The notes below the pieces were generated by a model. The model was not told where the DNA came from. It saw nothing but the letters and a program-made list of their open reading frames with translations, and did no database searches. Of a DNA stretch of 64,000 nt, positions 34,094-45,954 are shown piece by piece; position 1 is the first letter of the stretch, and each line of letters begins with the position of its first letter. A program made the translations under genes and the position numbers. The stretch lies in assembly GCF_030247195.1 (NCBI RefSeq), contig NC_080671.1, forward strand, positions 83,016,370-83,080,369. The letters are read 5' to 3'. Source of the stretch: Topomyia yanbarensis (taxonomy: Eukaryota > Arthropoda > Insecta > Diptera > Culicidae).

Positions 34094-34443
34094 AATAGAA
34101 GCTCGACAGTCAAGAAGATATTCATCTTCATATTAGCAGGAATTTTTTCATGTTTTGATTGATTTTATCTTTTTACCTTTTCTTATAAGAAAAAAATCTT
34201 GAAAGTTTGAGCCAATTATATACATTTCTTTCATAAGAAATGTAAAAATAGCATACGATAATGACGTGTGTCATATTTTTTTGGGTAAATACTTTTATTT
34301 CACCCACTGTGGTCTACTTGACAATTATTTGGATACAACATAACCTAACTCTGTCGTTATTGTCTATTTTTGTTGTCTACTCTTTGTATTATAGTTGTCG
34401 TAATTATCCAAATTGTAGGATCTAAAAGCAACAAAAAATTGAA

Positions 34444-34638
34444 ATGGCTATAAGACGATATGCCCATGTTTTCAATCGTCTCAAAGAATCTGAAATAATG
34501 GAAGAAATTCGAGAAAATTCAACAGCAGACGATTCCGAAACTGATTTGTAAAGCGAGGAAGAAGATGTGAATGATATTGCTTCCGACGATGAATTGCTTG
34601 GTTTGAATATTCTACCGTGTACTACTTCAAGAGCTTAG
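34444..34638 (+). pseudogene. N-terminal remnant of a piggyBac-type transposase (probable)
   Basis: An ATG at 34444 opens MAIRRYAHVFNRLKESEI, then an acidic stretch (STADDSETDL), a TAA, and in the same frame SEEEDVNDIASDDELLG. An acidic N-terminus of this kind is usual for piggyBac transposases, and the location inside TTAA-flanked piggyBac-like ends supports it. It stops at 34638 with no catalytic core. Confidence 0.5.
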
Positions 34639-34904
34639 TTTTTTTATCTTTTCCCTTTTCGATTACTATTTTGTTTTGACAGGTTTGGCTGGATGGGTGT
34701 GTGCGTGTGTGGTGTCATGAGGTTATAATGGTAGCGGTTTTTGTCGGGGAACTTAGTAAGTTCCCCGGGGCATCAAGAACCGCCATAGCTGGCCAATGTG
34801 GTCGAAGTGCCTTCGGTGGGTCATTAATAATCTAGACATGCAAAGCCAAGTAATGTTGCACATATTTTAATATATATTGCATCATTTGGACATCATGGTG
34901 GTTT

Positions 34905-35240
34905 CAGTTTCTATGGAAATTTGCTGTGTGATTGTACTCTTCAACACGTAACTCCAGAACCGAAAGTCGGATCAATAAAAAAATCAATTGCGACCGATGG
35001 GAAGGCTTTACCTTTCATTTCATAAATTTGTACATATCGGTCCAGCCACCTCTGAGAAAAATCAGTGAGATTGTTTGCCACATACATACATCCATACATA
35101 CATACACACATACATACATACAGACGTTTTACGATTTCGACGAACTAAGTCGAATGGTATAAGAGATTTGGCCCTGCGGGTCTCGGTTAAAAAGTCGAAA
35201 TTTCGACCGATTGCATAACCTTTCTATATGAGAACGGCAA
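34905..35240 (-). mobile_element. TE module with CATA microsatellite
   Basis: Reverse-oriented relative of 17680-18560: on the minus strand GAGGTGGCTGGACCGAT, ATGAAAGG, GATCCGACTTTCGG and TGGAGTTACG. It contains a CATA array at about 35082-35125 and ends GAACTAAGTCGAATGG, TTGCATAACC, TTTCTATATGAGAA, a tail common in mosquito repeats. Confidence 0.65.
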
Positions 35241-35323
35241 TAAGGAGCTTGAATTTAGACGGGCCTGAGAAGCCCGGCTTGCCCTTTAATGTTAGGATTT
35301 TAGCTTGCCTTCACAAGGGTTAA

Positions 35324-35860
35324 AATGCCTTTTTGAATGGATTCATATTTCTACTGGAGGTCGCACACCTGAAAAATTTGATCTAAAATGAAAAGACAAA
35401 GCAAGTGAGTACTTAGCTATATCACATTATCTACCAAGATATATCCTGATTCATCTCCCTACCTACTAACACCAATCCTATCTTGTGACACTTGTGGATG
35501 ATGCAGAGAATTCCTCGGTCATAATAGTCACAAGTGTTGAACTAACATTCCTTCCCATCCTAAAATTGACCTGCATGGGCGTGGCCATCTACGTTATTTA
35601 TCATACTATAATCTTAGTCTCTTTAGGTTGCACGTTGAGTATGATGAACTACTCCCAAGTATCATACAATTGGTTCAATATGCAATTTCAACGGGCTTTG
35701 ATCAATCACGGGAAACTCACGGGCGGTCAACTAAGCTAAGCTAAGCTAAGCTTCGGCGAATAGCATAAAAATATCGTACTGATGTAACACACAAACAATA
35801 ATTGTCATTTTGACCATGTCTGCTTTCTGTCAAAAGTGGGGTGCCGACAACCGACCAGTG
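35324..35860. other. Short intervening sequence with a pentanucleotide repeat
   Basis: About four units of TAAGC at 35729-35752 (CTAAGCTAAGCTAAGC). The frame 35485-35739 (+) has no motif. The text around TTGACCTGCATGGGCGTGGC may be a LINE tail. Confidence 0.4.
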
Positions 35861-35884
35861 CCGGCAACCGAACACTTTCCCCTA

Positions 35885-38800
35885 GTAGTTTAGAATTTTC
35901 GCTATTCTAGTTACCTCATACAAAAGATATTGAATTTTTAATTGCATTCTCAAGTAAATTTTTGTCAAAGATGGATTTGTCAAAATTTTTCTTCCTGTTA
36001 AAAATTCTGGCCCCTCTTGCACTTATGGACCGGGGGAAATATTCTGTACCAGCTCCCCCCTCTTGGCGACCCTGACTAATATTTTTTAACATCTATTAGT
36101 CGTTTCAGTGAATTAAATTCGTTAGTTTGACAGAAACTGTTGCCCAACGCCCAACCAGCGAATCACGATTGTAGTGGCAATGTAAAAATTGTAATCAAGA
36201 CTAAAACGCTTAAAACATTTGATTTATTTCTGTTTAAAATAGGCTATTACGCACACCCCTACAATAATGTTAGCTGGCTTAGGTTCTAAACATGTTTTCG
36301 CTTTTACTCTGTACGCTTTCTGCAAACAATCTGGTACCATAAGGTAACCTTTTTCGGACACATAAGGATAACCAAACAGATTGTGACTGAGTGCAATTCC
36401 ATTGTTGGAAGTTCCAGCTTTCCACTAGGCCATTAGAACTGTTATCTGCGGTCGTGAGGCACACAACATCCATTCATATCGTCTGACGTGAGCTATTCTA
36501 TTTAGCTTCGATATTTAATTGCAGAAAATGCATTTACAGCCTTGTCGGTTGGTCTGCATGAGGAAAGAAACGGCCCGACAAACTGTAAGCAAATAGGACA
36601 AAGTGCATCGTCGAAACTTCGCGGCCGGATGCTAAAATTCTCACCGAAAAGGCGGCACGTCACAACGCAGCCGAGCACAAATAAGCGACATGTTATTAGC
36701 AAATAAAACGTGGACCTCGATCTGGCGGAGTGGTTCGGAAAGGCACACAAAGGAACGTTATTCTAGGACCGTCGAATTTTATGGGAAATGTAAACCGAGG
36801 ATTTTTTTAACATTTCCTCAAAGTAATTTAGGAAAATTTAAGACCTGTTTCACAACTGTGAACTCGGAGCATGTGAAGCTTACAGTTGAATCGAGTTCAA
36901 TCGCGTGGCTCTCCAGACCCATATTTGGAATGTCCGAATTTGAGGTTAAGAGCTGCTCCACCCTAAACAAACACCATCGAATTCCCAGTTACGGACGTGG
37001 AGGATGTTTGTATAATTTCTTACACGCACCAGCACCAGTTAGGAAAGTTTACCATTCCTCGAATTAACTTCATCGATTGATCCACTTGAGCAATGTTATT
37101 TTATAGTTCAATTTAGTTTTTCTTGCGAAGTTCTCCACCGCCGACCGGTCCGGTTTCGGTGCTCGTACAATCCATCCGAGCCGGTTATGCTGTTGGTTAG
37201 CGCATCCCCGTCTTCACGCGTCCCCGAGTGCTAGAGACGGAAAAGTACTTGAAATCAATTTCAATTTCGAGATAAGTTGTTTTTATTACTGCTTCGCGGG
37301 ACCGTCGAGTGGCAAAACCCCAGCCAACAATTCGGCTAGAGAACTAGTCCGCGACTCGAGCGAGAGCTCGGTGTGGGAAAGTAAACTTTTCTTTTCGGGG
37401 TACTTGAAAAATTGTCAAGTGGTTTATGTTGCACGATTTTTTTTCTCTCTCTCCGGCCCCATCAATCGTTGGGTATCAGTGGAATGGTGGCCTGTTTAAG
37501 TTTCCTCATTGGTTGGGTGTGGTAGGTTTTATTGGATTGGGAACTTTGGATAACGAGTCATCGATCAATCAGGCGACAGCCATCCATGGATAGCGCAGTT
37601 ACTTTCAAATGAGCGGTGATACACGGTTTGCTCATGATTCGATTGGCGTTTGATTGATACTGTTCCTTCGAACGCAATCGAATTATTAGGACCAGTAAAA
37701 AATTTAGGATCACCCAATATGTGCAAAAAGAGGTCCTCCCCGAAACGTATAATTATCATTTCCGCAGCAAGTCCGGAATAATAATTAATTTTTCGAATAA
37801 TTATTTCGGTGCTTATAACTTACTGAGTTGCGGTGCAACGCTGGGCTGGTCCCTTTCGTTCATATTCTCTTTCGCGGGTCACTTTTGGGGCAGCGTGCGA
37901 GGTCTATGAGCACTCGACCAGCCCAACGGAAGCAGGTGCCACAGAAAAAAGGGGTGGAGACCTTGATGTCGAGTACATGCAATAACAATCATCACTGCCA
38001 AACGGTAGCGACAAGCAAGAAGCGTGCCTGCGGCTTCGCCCAGCCTGCCGCGTCGTTCAGGCCACGCTAGAGAGTCTCTCTACACAGTTCATTTCTCTGC
38101 CAAAAGCGGTTACTCGTCGGAAATAAACGTGTGCTTCATTCAGTCAGGTACAGTGGTTCCAATGCGTTGGAACTAATGTTCAAGTTGCGGTGGGGTCCAT
38201 CTTTTGTCTAATCTTGAATTACCTCTCTAGTGAAAACAGGAAGGTTTTATCAACGAAAACAACAGCTTGGAAACTGCCAGCACTGTTCATCAGGGGGAAA
38301 GCAATAAAATGTGACCACAGCTGGGTCTCACATCACGGTACAATCTAAATAAATTAATAACAGAGAAAGAGGGAAAGAACAAAAAGCGAATGACGAAGAG
38401 GACAACGGCCACGATGATGCGGATGACGACGATGATGATGACGACGACGATGACCAACAAGTGCTACCAAATGGCCTCTTTCGGTTGGTCGTGGAGAAAG
38501 AGCACCTGGTTCCCCCTGACTGGTGGCCCTGGTGGGCTACTGTGACCGTTTTTTTGCCGGATCAGTTCAGTAGAACGCCTTCTGAGGCGGGGCTAAGGTG
38601 TTGGTTTATTTGGCTGTTGTTGTTTTATTTCGTTCCGATTCCCTCGCTCAACCCACGGTGGCTGTTTTGGCGCTCGAGAAGAGCGAGTGCCGACCATGCC
38701 GGCGGACTGCGTCGGATCCGTCGCGATAGTAATTAAGAGGCGCGGACCGAAATCGATTAACGGTGGAGATTTTAATCGGCCGGTTTCAGGAGTTTTGCAC

Positions 38801-39215
38801 GATCTGGATCTTCGGGATGCCGATCTGTAATTATCGGGTTCTGCCTTACGCTTCCAGGGTGGATAAATGGGCTCGGTTGTGGTGTAAATTCAAGCTGAAA
38901 AGATAATTGCACTATTTATGACAGGGTTTGCGATTTATTAACCGGAGACGCGCTCTGTTTGTTTTCGTATTATTTATGTGGAACTGTCGCAATTCACAGA
39001 ACTGGCCCCTCCTATTTATAAGTGACAGTTATTATGAGAGATGTGTTATAGTTACAGTTTATTTTATTAATGACCTCGTTCATTAATGCACAAAGCATTT
39101 TTTTGGGGTATTTGGAGTTGGAAAAAAACCTGTAAAGATCCACTGAATTTGACGTTACAAAAATCTTTTATAAAATATTACGTGCGACATGAAAATTACA
39201 AGACCACATCATTAT
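35885..39215. other. Apparently unique region, no recognised gene
   Basis: Mixed composition, with several short frames (36502-36750 -, 36690-37067 +, 37828-38070 +, 38461-38736 +) that lack any family motif. GC-richer stretches at 36600-36720, 37140-37350 and 37850-38060 look less TE-like and could be host regulatory or untranslated sequence. A GAY-type trinucleotide run lies at 38400-38455. Confidence 0.35.
38400..38455. repeat. GAC/GAT trinucleotide repeat
   Basis: GATGATGCGGATGACGACGA and a further run of GAT and GAC triplets. It would code for Asp in one frame, but the frame is short. Confidence 0.85.
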
Positions 39216-39219
39216 TGGT

Positions 39220-39290
39220 AAAAAAACAGCTACCGGATTCGAACCGGTTATCATTTGCTCGCTGAATTCTCTAAACTTCATCATTTAGGT
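39220..39290 (-). other. tRNA-like T-arm with oligo-T end
   Basis: On the minus strand ACCGGTTCGAATCCGGT (39248-39232) forms a perfect 5-bp T-stem with a 7-base T-loop and box B, followed by AGCTG and T7. There is no convincing box A or acceptor partner upstream, so it is a tRNA or SINE fragment, not a tRNA gene. Confidence 0.4.
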
Positions 39291-39341
39291 ACATCATCTA
39301 CACGCTAAAAAGTATCGATATTCAGGAAGTAGTAGTGACTG

Positions 39342-39470
39342 GCTCAAATGGCACGTTCCCCATGCTGAACGGGTATTTGCACCTTGTCATGATCTGCTTT
39401 TTCATCATTTCCCTGATGGGAAGGATTAGGGAAGTAGTAAGTTTGGGGTAAGAAAATTAACGACACAGAA
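39342..39470 (+). repeat. Dispersed repeat, copy 2
   Basis: ACTGGCTCAAATGGCACGTTC, ATTTGCACCTTG, ATCATTTCCCTGA and GAAAATTAACGACACA match the copy at 23785-23960 in order and orientation. Confidence 0.5.
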
Positions 39471-39841
39471 CAAATGAAACAAAACATTCTGCACCCTGCA
39501 AAACGATTTGCAGATGCTACAATAGCAGGAATAAAACTTTCAACCCCTGGAGGGTTTTAGAATTTTTATTTAAACGGATTTATCAAAACCCCCGATGGGA
39601 TATTGAGATGACAGAACGACAACACCCCCGAAGAGATATTGTCATTCAAATGTGGCTATAGCTCTTTACCACACTGCACTATGGGTCACAAGGACGGTTT
39701 TTCGGTACAAAAATCAATAACACCTAAACCATTGCTTTGAAGAAATTATGTCTAAGAGAATATTTTGGAAATTAATACGAAGAGATGGCTTTTTGGTCAC
39801 GGTTTTCATACGACAATATCTATATTTCGTCTAATACCAAC

Positions 39842-39870
39842 GTTTCGAAGGTCTACGCCTTCATCTTCAG
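39842..39870 (-). other. Hammerhead-like core (CTGAAGA, hairpin, GAAAC)
   Basis: On the minus strand CTGAAGA (39870-39864), then T, a GAAGG/CCTTC stem with CGTAGA loop, then GAAAC (39846-39842) and GTTGG. This matches the two conserved core strings of hammerhead ribozymes around stem II. Stems I and III and the cleavage site are not clear. It lies about 110 bases outside the giant fold-back. Confidence 0.35.
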
Positions 39871-39979
39871 GGCAAAACTACAATATTTGACAATCATTAC
39901 AAAAACATCCAATATGCACATTTTACACAAATTACTTACAACGGTAACAGTATTATCTTAGTCAAGTTATTTTGGACAG

Positions 39980-40506
39980 TTAAGGTGAAGCTTTCCCCAG
40001 GACACGGTGTTTCGCCGAAAACACCAACTTTCAATGCATTATCTCAAACTACTCAAGAACGAGAAAAAATTCGGGAAAACCCCCTCGTCTGATTGTTCAC
40101 AAGTTTGTTATGAACAGATCTGAGAAAAAAATTTCACGAAAAACGGTTCAGGAAAAAAGTTGTGGTGCGAGTTTTCCATTCCGTCCCTATATTTACATCC
40201 CATGGAATTTTCAGCAGTAAGCGGACTGAAAAAAGGGATATGGCAATTGAAATAAAACGATAAACTACTTTCGAATTGCAAAAAAAATAATTTTTTTTTG
40301 GTTTTACTAGAAGTGTGGAAATAAATTATGTCATAATAATTGACATAGTTCCGGAATTTTCCCGAATGGTGGCGCTACCGATCAATGAATAAAAGACGGT
40401 AAAATCACTGTGGCTAAGTAGCTGAATATGATAGAACTTTAGAATGTTCTACAAAATTTCAGAATCCGTAAATATCTTCATTTAGATGATATGATTGTTT
40501 CGGAAT
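39980..40506. repeat. Left outer arm of the giant fold-back
   Basis: Single-copy part of the inverted arm: GACACGGTGTTTCGCCGAAA, CGAGAAAAAATTCGGGAAAA, TCCATTCCGTCCCTATATTT. It matches 50982-51509 in reverse complement with very few substitutions over the stretch compared. Confidence 0.9.
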
Positions 40507-43500
40507 TACTCCGATTGGCGGCGCTAGAGAGCAAAAGTGTGCGTCATCAGATCATATTTTCTGTGTATCTCAGCAAGTAAGAGGAGTAATGCTTTGAAAT
40601 GTTCAACAAAGTTGTGAGTTGAGGGCAGACCTTCTCTTGGGCCTTGAATATGTTTTAGAATTTCCCCGACGGGCGGCGCTAGTGTGCGAAAATCGACGTT
40701 TTGAGATGGTATTTTGTAAACTTGGAGGAATAATGCTTTGAGGTGTTCAACAAAGTTGTAAGTCGAGGGCAGACCTTCTCTTGGGTCATGAACATGTTTA
40801 AGAATTTCTCCGATTGCGGGGCTAGTGTGCAAAAAACAACGTTATGAGATGGTATTTTTTCTCTATCTTGGAAAGTGGGAGGAATAATGGATAGAGGTAT
40901 TCAACAAAGTTATAAATCGAGTTCATGCCTTCTCTTGGGTCAAGAACATGTTTAAGAATTTCTCCGATTGGCGGCGCTAGTGTGCAAAAAACAACGTTAT
41001 GAGATGGAATTTTCTCTGTATCTACGAAGATGGGAGGGAAAATGCTTTGAGGTGTTCAACAAAGTTGTAAGTCGAGGGCAGACCTTCTCTTGGGTCATGA
41101 ACATGTTTAAGAATTTCTCCGATTGGCGGCGCTAGTGTGCAAAAAACAACGTTATGAGATGGAATTTTCTCTGTATCTACGAAGATGGGAGGGAAAATGC
41201 TTTGAGGTGTTCAACAAAGTTGTAAGTCGAGGGCAGGTCTTCTCTTGGGTCATGCACATGTTTAAGAATTTCTCCGATTGGCGGCGCTAGTGTGCAAAAA
41301 AACAACGTTATGAGATGGAATTTTCTCTGTATCTACGAAGATGGGAGGGAAAATGCTTTGAGGTGTTCAACAAAGTTGTAAGTCGAGGGCAGGTCTTCTC
41401 TTGGATCATGAACATGTTTGAGAATTTCTCCGATTGGCGGCGCTAGTGTGCAAAAACAACGTTATGAGATGGAATTTTCTCTGTATCTACGAAGATGGGA
41501 GGGAAAATGCTTTGAGGTGTTCAACAAAGTTGTAAGTCGAGGGCAGACCTTCTCTTGGGTCAAGAACATGTTTAAGAATTTCTCCGATTGGCGGCGCTAG
41601 TGTGCAAAAAACAACGTTATGAGATGGAATTTTCTCTGTATCTACGAAGATGAGAGGGAAAATGCTTTGAGGTGTTCAACAAAGTTGTAAGTCGAGGGCA
41701 GGTCTTCTCTTGGATCATGCACATGTTTAAGAATTTCTCCGATTGGCGGCGCTAGTGTGCAAAAAAACAACGTTATGAGATGGAATTTTCTCTGCATCTA
41801 CGAAGATGGGAGGGAAAATGCTTTGAGGTGTTCAACAAAGTTGTAAGTCGAGGGCAGGTCTTCTCTTGGGTCATGCACATGTTTAAGAATTTCTCCGATT
41901 GGCGGCGCTAGTGTGCAAAAAAACAACGTTATGAGATGGAATTTTCTCTGTATCTACGAAGATGGGAGGGAAAATGCTTTGAGGTGTTCAACAAAGTTGT
42001 AAGTCGAGGGCAGGTCTTCTCTTGGATCATGAACATGTTTGAGAATTTCTCCGATTGGCGGCGCTAGTGTGCAAAAACAACGTTATGAGATGGAATTTTC
42101 TCTGTATCTACGAAGATGGGAGGGAAAATGCTTTGAGGTGTTCAACAAAGTTGTAAGTCGAGGGCAGACCTTCTCTTGGGTCAAGAACATGTTTAAGAAT
42201 TTCTCCGATTGGCGGCGCTAGTGTGCAAAAAACAACGTTATGAGATGGAATTTTCTCTGTATCTACGAAGATGGGAGGGAAAATGCTTTGAGGTGTTCAA
42301 CAAAGTTGTAAGTCGAGGGCAGACCTTCTCTTGGGTCAAGAACATGTTTAAGAATTTCTCCGATTGGCGGCGCTAGTGTGCAAAAAACAACGTTATGAGA
42401 TGGAATTTTCTCTGTATCTACGAAGATGAGAGGGAAAATGCTTTGAGGTGTTCAACAAAGTTGTAAGTCGAGGGCAGACCTTCTCTTGGGTCAAGAACAT
42501 GTTTAAGAATTTCTCCGATTGGCGGCGCTAGTGCGCAAAAAACAACATTATGAGATGGAATTTTCTCTGTATCTACGAAGATGGGAGGGAAAATGCTTTG
42601 AGGTGTTCAACAAAGTTGTAAGTCGAGGGCAGGTCTTCTCTTGGATCATGCACATGTTTAAGAATTTCTCCGATTGGCGGCGCTAGTGTGCAAAAAACAA
42701 CGTTATGAGATGGAATTTTCTCTGCATCTACGAAGATGGGAGGGAAAATGCTTTGAGGTGTTCAACAAAGTTGTAAGTCGAGGGCAGGTCTTCTCTTGGG
42801 TCATGCACATGTTTAAGAATTTCTCCGATTGGCGGCGCTAGTGTGCAAAAAAACAACGTTATGAGATGGAATTTTCTCTGTATCTACGAAGATGGAAGGG
42901 AAAATGCTTTGAGGTGTTCAACAAAGTTGTAAGTCGAGGGCAGGTCTTCTCTTGGATCATGAACATGTTTGAGAATTTCTCCGATTGGCGGCGCTAGTGT
43001 GCAAAAACAACGTTATGAGATGGAATTTTCTCTGTATCTACGAAGATGGGAGGGAAAATGCTTTGAGGTGTTCAACAAAGTTGTAAGTCGAGGGCAGACC
43101 TTCTCTTGGGTCAAGAACATGTTTAAGAATTTCTCCGATTGGCGGCGCTAGTGTGCAAAAAACAACGTTATGAGATGGAATTTTCTCTGTATCTACGAAG
43201 ATGAGAGGGAAAATGCTTTGAGGTGTTCAACAAAGTTGTAAGTCGAGGGCAGACCTTCTCTTGGGTCAAGAACATGTTTAAGAATTTCTCCGATTGGCGG
43301 CGCTAGTGCGCAAAAAACAACATTATGAGATGGAATTTTCTCTGTATCTACGAAGATGGGAGGGAAAATGCTTTGAGGTGTTCAACAAAGTTGTAAGTCG
43401 AGGGCAGGTCTTCTCTTGGATCATGAACATGTTTGAGAATTTCTCCGATTGGCGGCGCTAGTGCGCAAAAAACAACATTATGAGATGGAATTTTCTCTGT

Positions 43501-44478
43501 ATCTACGAAGATGGGAGGGAAAATGCTTTGAGGTGTTCAACAAAGTTGTAAGTCGAGGGCAGGTCTTCTCTTGGATCATGAACATGTTTGAGAATTTCTC
43601 CGATTGGCGGCGCTAGTGTGCAAAAACAACGTTATGAGATGGAATTTTCTCTGTATCTACGAAGATGGGAGGGAAAATGCTTTGAGGTGTTCAACAAAGT
43701 TGTAAGTCGAGGGCAGACCTTCTCTTGGGTCAAGAACATGTTTAAGAATTTCTCCGATTGGCGGCGCTAGTGTGCAAAAAACAACGTTATGAGATGGAAT
43801 TTTCTCTGTATCTACGAAGATGAGAGGGAAAATGCTTTGAGGTGTTCAACAAAGTTGTAAGTCGAGGGCAGACCTTCTCTTGGGTCAAGAACATGTTTAA
43901 GAATTTCTCCGATTGGCGGCGCTAGTGCGCAAAAAACAACATTATGAGATGGAATTTTCTCTGTATCTACGAAGATGGGAGGGAAAATGCTTTGAGGTGT
44001 TCAACAAAGTTGTAAGTCGAGGGCAGGTCTTCTCTTGGATCATGCACATGTTTAAGAATTTCTCCGATTGGCGGCGCTAGTGTGCAAAAAACAACGTTAT
44101 GAGATGGAATTTTCTCTGCATCTACGAAGATGGGAGGGAAAATGCTTTGAGGTGTTCAACAAAGTTGTAAGTCGAGGGCAGGTCTTCTCTTGGGTCATGC
44201 ACATGTTTAAGAATTTCTCCGATTGGCGGCGCTAGTGTGCAAAAAAACAACGTTATGAGATGGAATTTTCTCTGTATCTACGAAGATGGGAGGGAAAATG
44301 CTTTGAGGTGTTCAACAAAGTTGTAAGTCGAGGGCAGGTCTTCTCTTGGGTCATGCACATGTTTAAGAATTTCTCCGATTGGCGGCGCTAGTGTGCAAAA
44401 AAACAACGTTATGAGATGGAATTTTCTCTGTATCTACGAAGATGGGAGGGAACATGCTTTGAGGTGTTCGACAAAGTT
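40507..44478 (+). repeat. Left satellite array, ~26 units of ~155 bp
   Basis: Each unit contains CTCCGATTGGCGGCGCTAG, AACAACGTTATGAGATGG, GAGGTGTTCAACAAAGTTG and CGAGGGCAG. The unit length is 155-156 bases (for example 41041 to 41196). The first three units are diverged, and the inner ones nearly identical. Variants recur at spacings of 621, 930 and 619 bases (4 and 6 units), showing higher-order amplification. The repeated 60-codon frames at 41418, 42039, 42969 and 43588 are a by-product of this period. Confidence 0.95.
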
Positions 44479-45954
44479 GCCATAGAAAACATATCCCACC
44501 GTAATTTTCTGATCATAGCAAAGGTTTTGGACATCCGCATAGCTTCCTTGTGATTTACCAGGTGCCGATCATTCGTTAGCAACAAACAATATATGAATTT
44601 CATGTTTTCGCCGACGATTTCTATGACGCGCTCTCGTCAAATGTTTACACTCTGACGAGCTAGCCTAGTAGATGTAAGCCGTGTGGTTCGGCTTTGTTTT
44701 AGCAATTCTCGATTTGCTGACTGGGAAGACCAAAAATTGAAAATCGTCACTGGATTCATAACGAAAATCTGTTAAATGACCTGCTGAGCTGTGTCTAATG
44801 TTGGTCCAGCGAAGGACAATCATTGGACAATTCTGAAGCATTTATTTCTTATGGGGTTGTATCGGGAATCCTACAGAAAAATACCGGCATATTTATTATT
44901 TTGTATGAAATTGTTCTTTACGAGATCTTTATCTGTAATTTCTAAAGCATAAATCTACGTTTGTATTAAAAACAACACCAATAGTTATCCCTTATTATGT
45001 AGCATTTTCTGCTTCAATTTCGCTTTAAGCAAATGCTGGCATTTTTTACTGAATTTGTTTCCATTGCCGATATTTCATATATTTTTGCATACAAACATAA
45101 AAATTCTTTTGAGTAAACCAGAAGCATCCGAACAAATTTGTTTTTGGAATGGGGGATCTGGAGCCAATTACCATTCGGTTGAGTGGTGTTTCGAAAAAAA
45201 AGTCAATTGTTTTGACAATCTAGCTCTCATGTCTTCTTCTCATGTTTTGGTCTGTATGGAAGAATAACAGTTTTGGCAATACCGTTTTATTACATAGCAT
45301 TGAAACAAGTTGTGAATTCATAGTTTTGGTAAAATAAGGTCAGTATACTAGCACACGAAGCTGGCATCTTAGAGTATTCAGATTTGACAAAGTTACACTA
45401 CCTATGATCGCAAATCAGTCCCATAAATATAGAAAATCCCATAGAAAACGGGACAAATATACAATCATGAGCAGAAGTTTTAGACAAGCGTTTTGAAAAG
45501 CACAAATTTCGATTATTATTTCACAATGGTTTCATTGTTTAACTGTTTGTTATAATCTTTGAATGTTTCTTGCAAAGCGAAATGAACAAAAAACACGTAA
45601 GGGGAAATTTTGTAACGCTATGTCGACCGTGCTTATCAAACAGTACCATTCAATCAGCGAATGGAGCTGAAAGCTTATCGCTTATAGTTACATTTTATTG
45701 TATTGAAATATGGAGGTATGTGTCTAAATTAGATGCTTGATAAACTTTTTTGGAAATCGAAGAAAAATCGAATGGGACTGATATACCTTTACGGGCAGAT
45801 AATTTATTCCACTATCGCACTGTTGATCATTTGCACTATACCACTGCTCACAGCAACAAAAATTTATTCACAAACCTATGTAGTACGGAAAAAATACATA
45901 GCTAACACCGTCTTTGCACTACTTCCTTCCTTTGCATTTTGTAGACCACATTAA
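44479..45954. other. Single-copy centre of the giant fold-back
   Basis: AT-rich, with no repeats. A minus-strand frame (44603-44409, open upstream to a TGA near 44640) reads EIVGENMKFIYCLLLTNDRH and HKEAMRMSKTFAMIRKLRW before entering the array. I do not recognise it; it could be a transposase scrap. A plus-strand frame, 45733-45954 (LIYLYGQIIYSTIALLIIC), is hydrophobic and unrecognised. Confidence 0.5.

Larger units (their letters stand above)
33358..35319 (+). mobile_element. piggyBac-like element with TTAA flanks
   Basis: CCCTCAAAAAGGCAAGC at 33358 is matched inverted at 35319 (CCCTTGTGAAGGCAAGC), and TTAA flanks both (33354-33357, 35320-35323), as in piggyBac. CCGGGCCTC/GAGGCCCGG blocks recur subterminally near 33372, 33553 and 35265. 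Inside are a palindromic repeat (33662-34093), a short N-terminal coding remnant (34444 on) and a TE module (34905-35240). It is non-autonomous. Confidence 0.75.
25863..35882. mobile_element. 10-kb DNA-transposon-like unit with TA-flanked TIRs
   Basis: The left end GGGGAAAGTGTTCGGTTGTC (25863) is repeated inverted at 35882, with about 25 of 26 bases matching. Each end is flanked by TA (25861-25862 and 35883-35884). A second motif, GGTCGGTTGTCGGCACC, lies subterminally on both sides (26067 and, inverted, about 35840). A pogo-like transposase tail lies inside (30684-31019, -), which fits a Tc1/mariner-pogo type element with TA target. About 5.8 kb of the 10 kb is accounted for by nested hAT, MITE and piggyBac-like elements. 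It is possible that the two ends belong to different copies, but the TA on both sides favours one element. Confidence 0.6.

Noticed and set aside
35729..35752. TAAGC repeats as telomere sequence
   Set aside because: Only about four units, internal, and not the insect TTAGG motif.
38461..38736. Trp-rich 91-codon frame as a membrane protein
   Set aside because: Short, starts from CTG-type context (no ATG) and shows no homologous motif.
39220..39290. tRNA gene
   Set aside because: Only the T-arm and oligo-T are convincing; no D-arm, anticodon arm or acceptor pairing.
41418..43770. Four identical 60-codon frames (MRISPIGGASVQKQRYE...)
   Set aside because: They recur with the satellite period, have no start context and span unit borders; a satellite by-product. 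The minus-strand relatives at 46021, 46462 and 48939 are the same.
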